Shown here: positions 34,413 through 46,263 of the stretch, piece by piece
How the letters are laid out: the number at the start of each line of letters is the position of its first letter
Position numbering within the stretch: position 1 is the stretch's first letter
Source of the DNA: Schoenoplectus triqueter
Taxonomy: Eukaryota > Streptophyta > Magnoliopsida > Poales > Cyperaceae
Length of the DNA stretch: 64,000 nt
Assembly (NCBI GenBank): GCA_964058805.1
Contig: CAXKVV010000004.1
Location: forward strand, 62,001-126,000
Reading direction: 5' to 3'
Position numbers and translations under genes: made by a program
The notes under the pieces: generated by a model
What the model saw: only the letters and a program-made list of their open reading frames with translations
The model's database searches: none
What the model was told of the DNA's origin: nothing

Positions 34413-36510
34413 ATATATATATATTCCATGTATATCAGGATTTCAATTGAATAATTTCAGAGGAGTCAAATCAGCACAACAAAACAAAGGCAGGGTCACA
34501 CCAGATTACGCTGTCTAGCTACAAGTATATCCGTGCAAGAAATGTTCAAGTTGACGCTTGAAGTGATTAGCCTTTTCAAGTTCCAATCAAAACACGTATT
34601 TTATTCATACTTTTGTATCATTCTATGATACTTTGGTACCAATTTGAAGCAAATTGATGTCGATGCATCTCACGGATGTTCCATGATTGCTAATTTTCAT
34701 TGACTTTTCAGTTATCACTATTAAATAATTTATAGTACTGTACAAGGTATCTGAAATGCTCCAAATTTATCTAAAATGGATGTTGCAGCATTCTAAATAG
34801 TACATTGAACATTGAACATGTCAAATTACATTGACTATTTAGAATTTTTCAGGAAAAAATATCTGGAAGACTAGTATTTAATGTAAAATATAAAATAACT
34901 AAAATTGAAAATAAAAAACTGATTTGAGACAGAGCAATAAATTTATCCACATTTTCACCTTCTTTTTTTCTTCATAAATGTTCAGTGCTGATATCTAATG
35001 TTGTGGGTTCAGTGCTGACTGCTTTGAAGAAACACTCATAGTCTCATACTATTTTAAAGTTCAATTTTATTAAAATTAGAAACCACAACAATCAATTCAT
35101 TGCTGACACAGTTAAGAGACACTTGGGCCCACAACATTAAACACCCATAATTTTATAATATTTAAAACCAATCCAAAATCCTTGCATAAATTCTTGCTTC
35201 CATTAACAAAAGTTACCTCCCAAGTCCCAAGTACCAAAGGTAGACGGATACTGGTGTCGCAAAGCTAATCAAGCTTTTACTGCCATGATTAATGATTACT
35301 AACCAAATAAAAAGCTGCCATGATAATGATAATATTGAAAAACCCATCTAATGCATTAACTTCGTTGTTTGGTTTCTTCTTAGCTAAGAATCTTACCCAT
35401 GCTTTAAATGGGCCAGAGAAATCTCCTTTTCAAATTTGACCATTTCTTGGCCCAATTAATTTCCTTCCTTTTCAATCCCAGTCACAGCGTACGCAATTCC
35501 ATGTCAGACACCAACTTTACCCTTTTTTTTTCTCCTACTATGAATTAAAGTCCTGTAGCCACGTAAGAGATCTTTACCCTTTTCTAATCTTTTTTTCGTG
35601 AAATAAATATACATCTGCGGCAGCAACTTAGTGTATTTTCGTGTGGCGGGTCCTGAACATTCAGTGAAGAAACAACAAATAGGGTGAATGGAGCTAATTA
35701 AAAATACGTATATTACATAACTATTAGTGAAGTCAGAAGTGCAATCAAATAAACAAGGTACATTATTAAAAGATGAAAATAATTAATACAGCTTGTCCAT
35801 CGTTTAATTAGTACCCTGATTGCTTGAGTATTCATGAAATACTACAAAATTTGAAGAAAAATGATGAAGCAAGTAGTTAGGTGCAGTATAAAACACATAA
35901 GTTGGCAAAAACAGTCGTATATATTAATTAATTGAGGCACATTAATAAAGAGAGATTGGGAGCGATATTTTGGTCAAATCTCAGAAAGTGTGAGATCTGA
36001 GGAAACATTAATGTTCCACAACTGTAATTAAGTGTGATGTTCACAAAATTATTGAAATAATAAGAGGAACTGGATCATAGTCCATGTGGTTCTGATTAAA
36101 CAAGAAATAATCATACATTTTAAGACGCTAGTTTATTTAAACTATATGAACGATTGAGCTTTCTTTATAATTTATAAGGCTGCCAAGAATGAGATTGGAC
36201 TGCTTCATACATTTAATTATTTACGCCATCTTAGGTGTCTTTGGAATCTTGCTTTATTATAAGTAATTAGGCCATAAGCCTGCTGCAACATCTTAGGTGT
36301 CTTCTAACTTTTGATAATTCCAGCAACAAGAACCTTAATTTCCCCCATACTTAAGTTAAAGAAAATTATTTTCCTCAAAAAAAAAAGTTAAAGAAAAATT
36401 CATTCACCAAATAACAACTCCCAAGATGAACAATACTTGGAAATGTAATCAGCAAACCGCACCACTAAACTTCTCTATATGCATACATATTTTATGTGAA
36501 GCAAACTGGA
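34413..36510. other. Intergenic, no gene seen
   Basis: About 2 kb of AT-rich spacer with no supportable coding region or clear repeat boundary. Confidence 0.45.
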
Positions 36511-36682
36511 GATGCATTTCTCTTTTTCTTTGTTGAAAGATATTGGAAAAGAAATCATCAAGGACGAAAATAAAAGGAAAAATGAATGAATAACAGATGC
36601 ATTTCTCTTTTTTTCTTTTGTTGAAAGATATTGGAAAAGAAATTATCAAGGACAAAATAAAAGGCAAAAGGAATGAATAACA
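36511..36682. repeat. 85-bp tandem duplication
   Basis: The unit beginning GATGCATTTCTCTTTTT at 36511 starts again at 36596, with small indels (one extra T run, one A lost). The 72-codon minus-strand frame over it is simply the repeat read twice. Confidence 0.9.
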
Positions 36683-36972
36683 ACAAACTAAGGTAACTAA
36701 GGCAAACTTGGAAACATAATTATCCTTTTCTGTCAGTACTGGAGAGGGGGGTAGTATTCAGGTACTGTCACAGTAAAAAAAAATAGAAAATAGCAGCTGC
36801 AGTAGGCAGTAGCACACGTAGCAGTTCAGGTTTTATTTTTTTGAAGCTATGGCACTATGACTCTATGAGAGACCTTTATTGAGAGACCCATCAACTCAGA
36901 ATATTCCTATGTATATTGGGACCCACTACATGTTATCCTGCCTTGATACGTAACTAATTTTATAGACTAGTA

Positions 36973-36981
36973 CCAATCCTC
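36973..36981. repeat. Target duplication, left (palindrome MITE M1)
   Basis: CCAATCCTC, matched by TCAATCCTC at 37439-37447 (8 of 9). Confidence 0.8.
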
Positions 36982-37438
36982 CAGATTTTAGTAATAATAA
37001 GTTTTAGTAAATTAATATTATTAAAAATAAGAGTGAGAAACGTAAAATTTCAAATATACGAATGGCAGCGCGCCACTGATAGTGGCGCGTTCATTGCACG
37101 TTTGAAACGCGCCACTGACAGTGGCGCGTTTCATTATTTTTACCAAACGCACCACTGCCAGTGGCGCGTTTCCTTATTTTTATGAAACGCGCCACTACCA
37201 GTGGCGCGTTTGCTTCTTATATATACAAAATGCGCAGTCACTTGCGCGGGGTTTGGACGAAACGCGCCACTGGCAGTGGCGCGTTTCCTAAAAATAATGA
37301 AACGCGCCACTGCCAGTGGCGCGTTTCGTCCGCGCCACTGCCAGTGGCGCGCTGCCATTCGTATATTTGAAATTTTACGTTTCTCACTCTTATTTTTAAT
37401 AATATTAATTTAATAAAACTTATTATTACTAAAATCTG
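36982..37438. mobile_element. Palindrome-array MITE, copy M1 (seven palindromes)
   Basis: The 457-bp element has ends CAGATTTTAGTAATAATAAG and its inverse, about 90-bp AT-rich inverted arms, and a 9-bp duplication (8/9), the Mutator-like size. The interior holds seven palindromes of the form GCGCCACTG-N-CAGTGGCGC, many extended to AAACGCG...CGCGTTT. Four lie to the left (centres near 37079, 37118, 37158, 37199) and three to the right (near 37275, 37315, 37339) of a core with TTCTTATATATACAAAA and CACTTGCGCGGGGTTTG. Linkers read ATTATTTTTA on the left and TAAAAATAAT on the right, so the two arrays mirror each other. It encodes no protein; frames reading GSGAF... are repeat translations. Confidence 0.92.
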
Positions 37439-37447
37439 TCAATCCTC

Positions 37448-40357
37448 GAAGCAGAGGCGGAGCTGCATTTATTTTGGGCTGTGGCCCCTCTTTTCATTTA
37501 AGAAATTTAATAAATAAATAAGTAATAGTTTGCATAAATTATTGTATAATATATGGATTTCCCCTTAATTTTGATTAATTGAAGATAAAGCTGCCCTACT
37601 ACCTCCAAAAAAATTACCATGAACTCCTGGACCAGGTTTATCTAAGTTGATCAATTTTTGTCCAGAGGACGAAGTGCTTAACAGTTTTCGGAAGGATAAA
37701 TATCCTTTGTGGTGCTGTATCATATACAGTCCGAATTGAAGGAGAGGGAGATAGAGAAAAGGAAGATATACTGCTTTAAATTTGCGCGGGTCCCTTTAAT
37801 TTTAAAACACAGACAATATTTGTTCCGCATACAGTGAACAGTCGAACTGAAAGAGTGAAAGACAATAAGAAAAAAGAACGAATAATCTCAAATTTACGGA
37901 ATCCATTTAATTTTAAGACATAAAAAATAGTCTACCGTATAAAGTAGTATATTAATTCTGTCCGAAAAGGCTAAAACCTATCCAAGACTCAAAACCAAAA
38001 AACCTCTCTACAATCTGTACCATTATCTTTCATAGCAATTAATGTAAATTTATTGCGGCAGTACAGTTCAAGTCCCACTAGAGACTATGCCCCCACTAAT
38101 TTTGTTTTGTCGCCTCTGGCGCACTGACTGCAATCCCTCTGTTTCCTCTGCAATCAGCGAATCACACTTTATTCCATGCAATTATTATTGGAATGCAAGT
38201 CAGACAATGAGAAGACTTGAAACTCTGAACTAATACAATAAATTAAAATTTTGAACCCTGACGTCTCTTATTCTTATCTCACACATGAAATTATATTTTA
38301 TTTATTAGTTGCAAATATTGCTAGAAACATATTTGCAATGCAAAATTTCAATAAATGTAACTAACATCATAAAAATTTAAAGATTTATTGCCACGTTGCA
38401 TAAAATTTCAAATATTTTTAACATCATACCTGTATTCTTAACAAGTGGGTTTCGTTTGTTTATTTTTTTCTCCTACATTTGTTTTTATTTTTGCTAAAGG
38501 GTGAAGATAAAAAAAAAATACTGTTACTGTATAGACTGAGCCAAAAATGTAATGTAATGTAACCTTGACATGCGATGTACCGATCTATGGTTTCATAGCA
38601 TTATAGTTTTCCGATTGATTTAGACAAATAAGGCTATATAATTTAAGGACAAATTGCAATGCCGTGCAATTGAGAAAGAACTACAGAGTGTAGACTGTAT
38701 AGGGATATTTAAGTCTTTAGAGTCCCCTTGATAATTAATTAAGAAATGTTAGCACCCTAAATCATTACAAACAGACACCTCCAAATTAACTTTCAAAGAA
38801 TAATGTTAATAATAGTAAACAAAGAGAAATCTGCCAGCAAACGACACTCTCTTTTGTTTTTCTTTTCGTCTTTTCTTTTTACCACTCCAGCAAACGTCTC
38901 AACCAGCTTGGCATGGCATAAATTTCCATTAAAGAACACAAAATCTTCCAAAAGAGGTCTTTCTCAAGACCTAAACTTGAAAACAACATGAGTCAAATAG
39001 ACAATACAAGCGGAAATTAAATAAGTAATTGAAAGAAAATTTGGTAATTGAATATGATTAGATGTGTGTGCTGACAATGCGCTTATTTTCAGAGGATATT
39101 TTGTCTTTACCCTGCAAAATCGCATATTCCCTTCCAAGAGGGCAAAAAACAAAGAAAGAGAACTTTCTCGCTAAGAAGAAGATATCATTTTACTTATTGG
39201 ACCTTGCATAATTGGAAACTTTCGAGTCCAACTTTTAATGATAATTAAGATGCTAGTAGGACTCAGCAGCCCCTATCAAGTGGTGGTGATGCATGTGTCA
39301 CTATATGTCTGTGAATAGAGGCAAAGCCAGTCTTCAAAATAGAGGGTGAACAAAATTTGTATAAGTATACTATTATAATTATTATTTTACGAGTATGTTT
39401 CGTAGAATCATGATTTTCTGATTTTCTTAAAAATATTATAATTATTTTAAAAATTAAGTATATTTTTATATTTTTTTATAATGAAAGTATAATTTTAGAG
39501 ATGTATTTTTAAAAATATTTTCAAGGATAAAGCGTATTTTCACAATTTATTTAAGAATCAATCATATTTTTTTTTTAAAAAATCGATCACAAGTCATTTA
39601 AAAAAAAAAAAATCAAGTGACAATGGCCTCCTCCTACCAAAACATGACTTCGTTACTGCCCTGAATCTAAACCACATCTGTTGTATCATTTTTCTAAATC
39701 TGACGATCCAAAGTGATGTGGACAATTACGAGTTTACATTCTCTGTGGTACTATAAATTTTACAGCTGAGTGGATTTGAATAACAAAAGATCCCCTTAAT
39801 CTAAATATTATTTTAGTAATGTTCTTCTGACTTTAGTATTGTTCATGTGAGAGGAACTAACCCTGTAAAATTTACAGTACAAAAGAGGATACTCACCCGA
39901 CAATTACTCTACCGTAAAAGAGGAGCTGAATCCCATGGCAATAGGCAATACACACTATCAGTCATCTGCAGCCATGATCAACTTTGCAAGGGTGACAAAG
40001 CCGGACATAGTATTAAATTTAGCAGATCCTCCAAGATATATCAAATTATAGTTGAAAGAGTATCCATACTCCACAGCAATGTTACTTTTCTTGAAGTAGC
40101 CATAGAAATATTAGTTACCTTTTCGCTTCGGTGTATTTGGATGAAACAGTGGGTCAGTGGGATTAACAGCTTATTTAACGATTCAGAATATATAGAATAA
40201 GAATAGCTGCTTATCCAATAATTTTATATAATCATTTACTCATCCAGATACGAAATAATAATTAGGAATATTCACTGATCGGAGTTAACACTATTCCTGG
40301 ACCCCATCTAAACATTAATTCATAAAATTTACCAGTCCGGAGCCTTTTCTTCAATTA
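37448..40357. other. Intergenic, no gene seen
   Basis: About 2.9 kb without a recognisable gene. Near 37452 there is a short GAGGCGGAGCTGCA...GGCCCCTC patch that looks like an old MITE relic. A 117-codon frame at 39847-40200 has no recognisable domain and I do not call it a gene. Confidence 0.45.
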
Positions 40358-40366
40358 CATGATTGC
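40358..40366. repeat. Target duplication, left (palindrome MITE M2)
   Basis: CATGATTGC, perfectly repeated at 40756-40764. Confidence 0.92.
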
Positions 40367-40755
40367 CAGTTTTTAGTAATAATAATTATCATTAAATTAA
40401 TATTATTAAAAATAAGAGTGAGAACCGTAAAATTTCAAATATATGAATGGCAGCGCGCCACTGTCAGTGGCGCGTTTCATTATTTTTATAAAACGCACCA
40501 CTGACAGTGACACGTTTCATTATTTTTATGAAACGCGCCACTGCCAGTGACACGTTTGCTTCTTATATATACAAAAAGCGCAACACCTCTCCATCTCACT
40601 TGCGCAGGGTTTGAACGAAACGCGCCACTAACAGTGGCAAGTTTCGTCTGCGCCATTGGTAGTGGCGTGCTGTCATTCACATATTTGAAATTTTACGGTT
40701 CTCACTCTTATTTTAGTAATATTAATTTAATAATAATTATTATTAATAAAAACTG
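40367..40755. mobile_element. Palindrome-array MITE, copy M2 (five palindromes)
   Basis: The 389-bp element begins CAGTTTTTAGTAATAATAAT and ends in its diverged inverse, with a perfect 9-bp duplication. Three palindromes left and two right of the core are more mutated than in M1, for example CCACTGACAGTGACACG. The core reads TTCTTATATATACAAAAAGC, followed by GCAACACCTCTCCATCTC, a segment shared with M4 and, in part, M6. Confidence 0.92.
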
Positions 40756-40803
40756 CATGATTGCTTACCGATGAGACATTTACAATTTTATCCAACTGGT
40801 ATA

Positions 40804-40811
40804 CTGGTATA
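40804..40811. repeat. hAT target duplication, left (CTGGTATA)
   Basis: Perfectly repeated at 41128-41135. Confidence 0.9.
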
Positions 40812-41127
40812 TAGGGCTGTCAAATGGCTGAAACGATGACGAAACAGTACCGTTTCGTTTAATAAACGAAACAGAAAATAGTTTTGTTAACCGTTTCGTT
40901 TAATAAACGAAACATAAAATCATTTCGTTAACCGTTTCGTTTATCACGAAATGGAACGAAACACAAAATTTCGTGTATTTTACACTGAAATACTCTTAAC
41001 GAAATGAAACATACCGTTTCGTTAACCGTTTCATCCTTTGCGCGAAATAGAAAACAGTTTCGTTAACTGTTTCGTTACCACGAAACGAAACAAAACGCGA
41101 TCGAAATGGAATTCGTTGACAACCCTA
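40812..41127. mobile_element. hAT-type MITE with CGTTTCGTTTA arrays
   Basis: The 316-bp element begins TAGGGCTGTCAAATGG and ends GTTGACAACCCTA, with a perfect 8-bp duplication. Most of the interior is repeats of CGTTTCGTTTA and its complement in both orientations. It has the same architecture as the CGGGTCGGGT hAT MITEs, but with a different internal word. Non-coding. Confidence 0.9.
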
Positions 41128-41616
41128 CTGGTATATACTATATATAGCCTTCTCTGGGTCCTCAATTCTTTTTTTATTTCCTTTTGTTTAAAACAAATTC
41201 TAAATTATAGCATTTTTGGCTTGATCAGATTAATTATTTGATTATAAAGCGATGCTTAATCCTCTCAATTATTTCAAGTATTTTATAAAGCGATTTTTAA
41301 ATTAAACAACCCTATAATTTCCAAGAAATTTCTAGTTATGGTGCCTAAGTGAAATATTGAAGCAATTACTCAGTAGCAATTAGGAAGTCATTATAGATCC
41401 TATTAGTCTCAAGTTACCAAGATGATAACGCTACAAACCTAATTTAAGCTCCTCAATTTAATGTAACCAAAACCTAATCCAACCATGCATCTGAAGATGT
41501 CATCTTCAACACCTTACATGATACCTCATCTACACAACCATTTCAAACCTCTAGCTCTAAATAATAGATCTTACAAAACGAAGATGGACAATAAAAGAAA
41601 AAACATAAAACCAAGC

Positions 41617-43163
41617 TCACATTATGCTACATGAATTCGCATTCTCTTCGTTGAAATAATCCAGAGATTCATGCCCCCGTGTGGATGATTCTGTTGAACC
41701 ATAATGATGCTCGGATGGATTTCCATATGGATACTGGTATGGATAAGGATATGGATTCTGGTATGGATACATGTAATTTTGCATACCAGGTAATGGTGGT
41801 TGTTGGTAGTAAGCTTGGCTCAAACTCGGCTGTGCCGTATGGTAGCTCATGATCGGTTGAGGCGGATATGGGTACAAATATGGGTTCAAAAAGTCCTGCT
41901 TGGGGTGTGAGGGCGAGGGGCCAGTCCCCATCTCTACCTGTTGTCCCCCTTCTTTGCTACTGCTTTCAATTTTTTTCTCCTTCTCTACTTTCTTTTCAAC
42001 CTTATTCCCGCCGCTGTTATTCTGTTTTGCTTCCGGTTCTAACTGTTCCTTCTCCTTCTCCTTCCCTTGTTCTTTTGGTTTCTCTTTTACCACATCTTTT
42101 TCTTTATCTTTATCCTTCTCTTTTTCCTTCTCTTGGGGTTTGGATTTCACTTCATCCTCAGTTTTAGGTTTCTCTTTTAACTTCTCATTTGCATCACCTT
42201 TGTCCAAGCTCTTATCCTTAGCTGGTTCAGGTTGCTTCTCTTTTGGTTTCTCAGAGCTTTCTTTAGGTTCCTTGTCTTTTGGTTTGCTATCAGATTCTTT
42301 GCTCTGGTTTTTGGTGTCACTTGACGTGTTAGGGGTCTGATTGCCACCAGGTTTCTTTGCCTCCGGCCAGACTGAGGCTTGTTTATTGGACTTCTGCAAT
42401 TTTCTAATTAACGTGTCATGATCCACCCTGCAGGTTACGGATACCTTCTGTTGGAATGAATCTATTTCGACCTTGTCAACCCCTGGTTAAACATTTCAAA
42501 TGAAAAATCAATCACTATAATTTACATATACCAGAAAGAAAAATGAAGAGCAATACAAACATGAAGTTAATTACTCATTTTTCTGTTTATTTATTCTTTA
42601 AGAAATAAAGTACTATTCATGATAATTTTTCTACGTTACCTATTGAAGGTAATTCCTTTAATTAGGTATGGCAGTACTTTTATTGCCTATTTGGCAAAAA
42701 GGGAAAAAACAGTATCTTTATTCTTCATTTTCCACAGAGAAAGGGTAGAAATGAGGTAATTGGTATTCAGAGAAATGGGCTTTGCTATCTGGCAACAAAA
42801 AAAGGTGGCACACTGTTCCATATTCGTTGAATTTTTGTATGTAACACCGCTAGGTAATTGATATTGTGTTGGGGCAAGGGCACTTTATGTTTTTCCTATA
42901 TAATAAAATGGGGGTATAGAAGCAATTTGTGCTTCGCACCTGGTATCCTTTGGAGAACTCTTTTAACTTTTTTCTTGCATCCTTCGCAGTGTATAGAGAC
43001 CTTGAGAAACAAAGTCTGAAAGAAAAAGAAACGAAAATAAGTAGTAATAAGAAAATGACACTGAGAACCAATGAAAGAACTACATCTTGTGCAAAAAAGT
43101 TTTGCATGTTTAGCTAGTGATTGGTACCTTATACTGGGGAGCTTCTTGGCTTGCTTCCGCCAT
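41617..43163 (-). CDS. Heavy metal-associated isoprenylated plant protein (HIPP), 3 exons
   Basis: HIPPs pair a copper-chaperone-like HMA domain with a C-terminal prenylation box and act at membranes or in the nucleus in metal handling and stress responses. Exons on the minus strand: 43163-43128 (MAEASQEAPQYK), 43015-42940, 42482-41617; 978 nt, 325 codons plus stop, with GT-AG introns and matching phases. Exon 2 reads TLFLKVSIHCEGCKKKVKRV, with the metal-binding CEGC at residues 22-25. Exon 3 continues GVDKVEIDSFQQKVSVTCRV and LIRKLQKSNKQASVWPE, which closes the HMA fold near residue 80. Next come a long K/E/P-rich low-complexity region (about 85-230), a YPYP-rich stretch and the prenylation box CSIM at the very end. 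The numbered HIPP subtype cannot be decided here. Confidence 0.93.
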
Positions 43164-43280
43164 TGGAGGAAGCTATTTTTTCTTTTTGGAGAGAATGAAG
43201 AAAGTAAGCGAGCGAGCGAAAGAGTGAGAGAAAGAGAGAGAGAGCAGCTGTGCTTTGATGGGTTTTTCTTTTGAGATGGC

Positions 43281-43286
43281 CTTATA
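43281..43286 (-). promoter_or_regulatory. Possible TATA box of the HIPP gene
   Basis: TTTATAAG on the minus strand, about 120 bases before the ATG at 43163. A CT-rich leader (CTCTCTCTTTCTC) lies between them, as is common in plant promoters. Confidence 0.4.
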
Positions 43287-43289
43287 AAG

Positions 43290-45860
43290 CTGCGGGGATT
43301 AATATTTATTTAATTTATTAATTTAGCATCACAAAGTGGGGAGGAGATGGATCTTTTACAAGTGGAGGATTATTTGAAATAAGCATGCCAGTGTAGGTGT
43401 TTGAAGCCTATTTGACATCTATTCCTTGTTTAATTGGAAACTGTTTGAACTTTTTTGAGGAAATGTGCTTTCAAAACTTTGAGGGAGTTCTTTGCAATAT
43501 CAAGTGACTTTTGGATTCTTTCAAGCCCTTTTGATCAAGTTGTATTTATATATGTTGTACTCCAGGTCTATATTGGACCGAGCAAAAATTTGTAGTAAAA
43601 ATATTCATCGGTAACATTTTTTTTCATAAAAAGAATCATAACTTTTCTTATTTATTAGCTTCTGTTGGTACTAGATTTCAAAACAGAAAAATCATATATT
43701 AAGAAAAAGAATCAGACTTAATTCTCATGTAATGTAACTAGTAATTTGTGTTCGTAAAAGCTCGTGTGTTATTACCTTAATGGCCTCCTACAGCTCGTCT
43801 GTATAATAGTTAGCATCTTTTTTTTATACAAGTTTTTATCTTTCTTGAAATTTACTAGCCATTTCGTCTTTGCCGAGTTAAATAATTGTTCGTTGTCAGG
43901 TTTCTATAGATTGGCCATGTATGTAAAATAATTGTATTGGATTTATTTGTTGAGGTCCTCGCAAAATGGATTTTTGACGATGTCAACGGATCAATCTAGT
44001 GTATTTGTTAAAGGTTCAAAAGAGGAATAAATAATATGATGAAGCTGTAGATATAGAATAATAGCAACAAAACAAAGGCATTTGAGGCAAAAACTCAAAT
44101 TATATATTTTATTATGCATTTCAATTTTATTTTCTCCATCATCTATATGCTTCATTTTTATTATCACTCTCTGCCGCATCGTTCACAGTATTAAAAATAT
44201 ATGAGAATGATAGTTATTTGATTTTTTTTTATTCATATTTTTTTTTCATATATAAAGTTATGTTACACTGAGTCGTGAAGTATAAAAGATTGATCAAATT
44301 GTTCAACATAATCTCCATATATTAAAATATATTTGGAGACTAAATTTTATATTTTTTCTAGTTGTTCAACGTAATCTCCATTTTTTTTTTCTATTTTATT
44401 GGATTTAACAAATATTTTGCTAACGACATAATGCACAAAATATTAGGAAATATTGTTATTACTTGATCCACTTTAAAATGTCGTACTTTAAATATGTTGC
44501 TGAATTGACAATTCCCTTTCTTATTTAGTAATTTTCACCGTTGACTGTTGCAAAAGTATCATATATAACAAATGAGTAGTCGCGTGCATTCAGTCTGGCA
44601 AATCTAAAGGCATCTTAAATCTGTAAAAATGGTCCATACAGCGAAGGAAGAAAAACAACAAAATCTTGTTTGGCCCCTTCGATTGCCAAAAACCACACTA
44701 AAGAAACAATCCAAGGAGATGTTTATGCGAATTGAGCTCATTTGTTGAATTATTGTGGGACCAATCTTACACTTTGAAGGATCGTGAGTTCGTGACACCT
44801 TAAACTAGACAATTACATCAATTTTAATTGTGGCAGCATGATGGCTATTTGACTACAACCTCATTGAATTTACTCTGGATCATTTGATAAGGATTAATTT
44901 ATGAAGGTAGGCAAATATAATGTGCTCACTTTTTTCGTGTCCTAGCGTACAATGAATCGTATCTTTTTCCGTATCCCTTTCATTTATATCAACGATACTA
45001 ACAAGTGAATGCCCAAAAAAATGGAATCTGAAGGTCCCAAGGATTTGAGATCAAATTTGATCGTAAGTTTTATTTCAATCTTGAGACCAGCATCTGAATT
45101 GGAATAAAATATGAAAATGAAAATATATTTTATCAAGATTAATGATCAGATAAGTTGAAATAAGACTTAAAATTAAAGTTGGTCTCAAGCCCTTGGTACC
45201 TCCGTGATTTCCAAAAAATTAGCTGCTTCAGTATATATCGGTATTAATAAATCATTTAGTTATGCAAACAAGATAACGAGTAAAATGACCAAATATGATT
45301 CAAAAATGTATCTCTATCTCTATTTTTTATTAAGCACATAAGTTTTCTGATCCTGTAACGGTTCAGATTTTTTATTATATTTTTAAATCTAACATTATTC
45401 ATCGGATTGAGTTATTCATCAAATAATATTACTATCTCTATGGCCAATTGTGTTGAAGTTATAATTGTCTCTCAATTTCGATTGTTGCATGAAATGCTAC
45501 ATAATTTTAAAGTACAATTACTCTACTTTATTTGTTTTTCTTAGATTGCCATCAATTATAAATTTAACTTTCCTTAAATTTTGAATGTCAACTTTCCCCT
45601 CAATTCTGCATTTATTTTACATTGATTATGTATCCATAATTAAAATTTACATTAATTATCAAATTATCTTCATTTTTATTTCCTTTCTTTTCACATGAAA
45701 ATATGAATTTTTATATTTTTAAAAAACATTACCGTAGCAATGCACGGATAAGGTACTAGTTTCACTTAATGCATGATGGCAATACGGAAATATCTTTATA
45801 TGTAAACTAAAGATTAATTTTTGGTTCAGTGACTAAAATAATATTTTTTTTTATTTAGGA
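43290..45860. other. Intergenic, upstream of HIPP
   Basis: No gene seen. Around 44250-44400 there is degraded text of the foldback family found at 33560 (GTTCAACATAATCTCCATAT, TTTGGAGACTAAATTTTATA), so an old, mostly erased copy is likely. Confidence 0.5.
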
Positions 45861-46263
45861 TATTATAAAGGGTGGGGGACGGCCGACAATGGGTTATTTT
45901 GAAAATTTTGGCAATAAAGTTCTAAATAAATACAAAAAAAAATTTAAAAATAGGAAAAAAAAAGTGTATAGATGTGTTCTTGTACCTACAGATTGATTGT
46001 TATTCAAATTTCATGCAATTTCATTATCCTTTGATAGTCCATCAATGACTGTTAAATTAGAACTATTGCGAATTACAAAAAAAATTGATGATATTTAATG
46101 GATTATCAAATGATAATGAAATTGTATGAAATTTGAATGACAATTAATCTATAGATAGAAGAACACATCTATATACTTTTTATTTTTAAGATTTTTTTCA
46201 TATTTATTTAGAAATCCATTGTCAAAATAACCCATTGTGAACCCATCCCTTCCCTATTATAAA
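45861..46263. mobile_element. Foldback MITE with perfect 9-bp duplication TATTATAAA
   Basis: TATTATAAA at 45861-45869 and 46255-46263 brackets a 385-bp element beginning GGGTGGGGGACGG and ending CCCATCCCTTCCC. The arms pair over most of each half (GACAATGGGTTATTTT with AAAATAACCCATTGT; CAAATTTCATGCAATTTCAT with its inverse) around a loop near 46065. The 9-bp duplication suggests a Mutator-like origin. Relatives lie near 60497, 61310 and, as fragments, 29690 and 58846. Confidence 0.88.

Noticed and set aside
37070..37350. Regular ~40-bp spaced palindromic repeats that look like a CRISPR array
   Set aside because: The spacers are near-identical AT linkers, not unique. The host is a plant, and inverted arms plus a 9-bp duplication show a transposon.
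37140..37413. Overlapping frames encoding repeated ATGSGAF/HCQW peptides on both strands
   Set aside because: They are translations of the MITE palindromes and appear on both strands because the DNA is palindromic. There is no start context or domain.
39847..40200. 117-codon plus-strand frame
   Set aside because: No recognisable domain, intron or neighbouring promoter signal, and composition like the surrounding spacer.
41868..42340. Plus-strand frames rich in S, F and L over the HIPP gene
   Set aside because: Antisense shadow of the lysine- and proline-rich region of the HIPP coding sequence.
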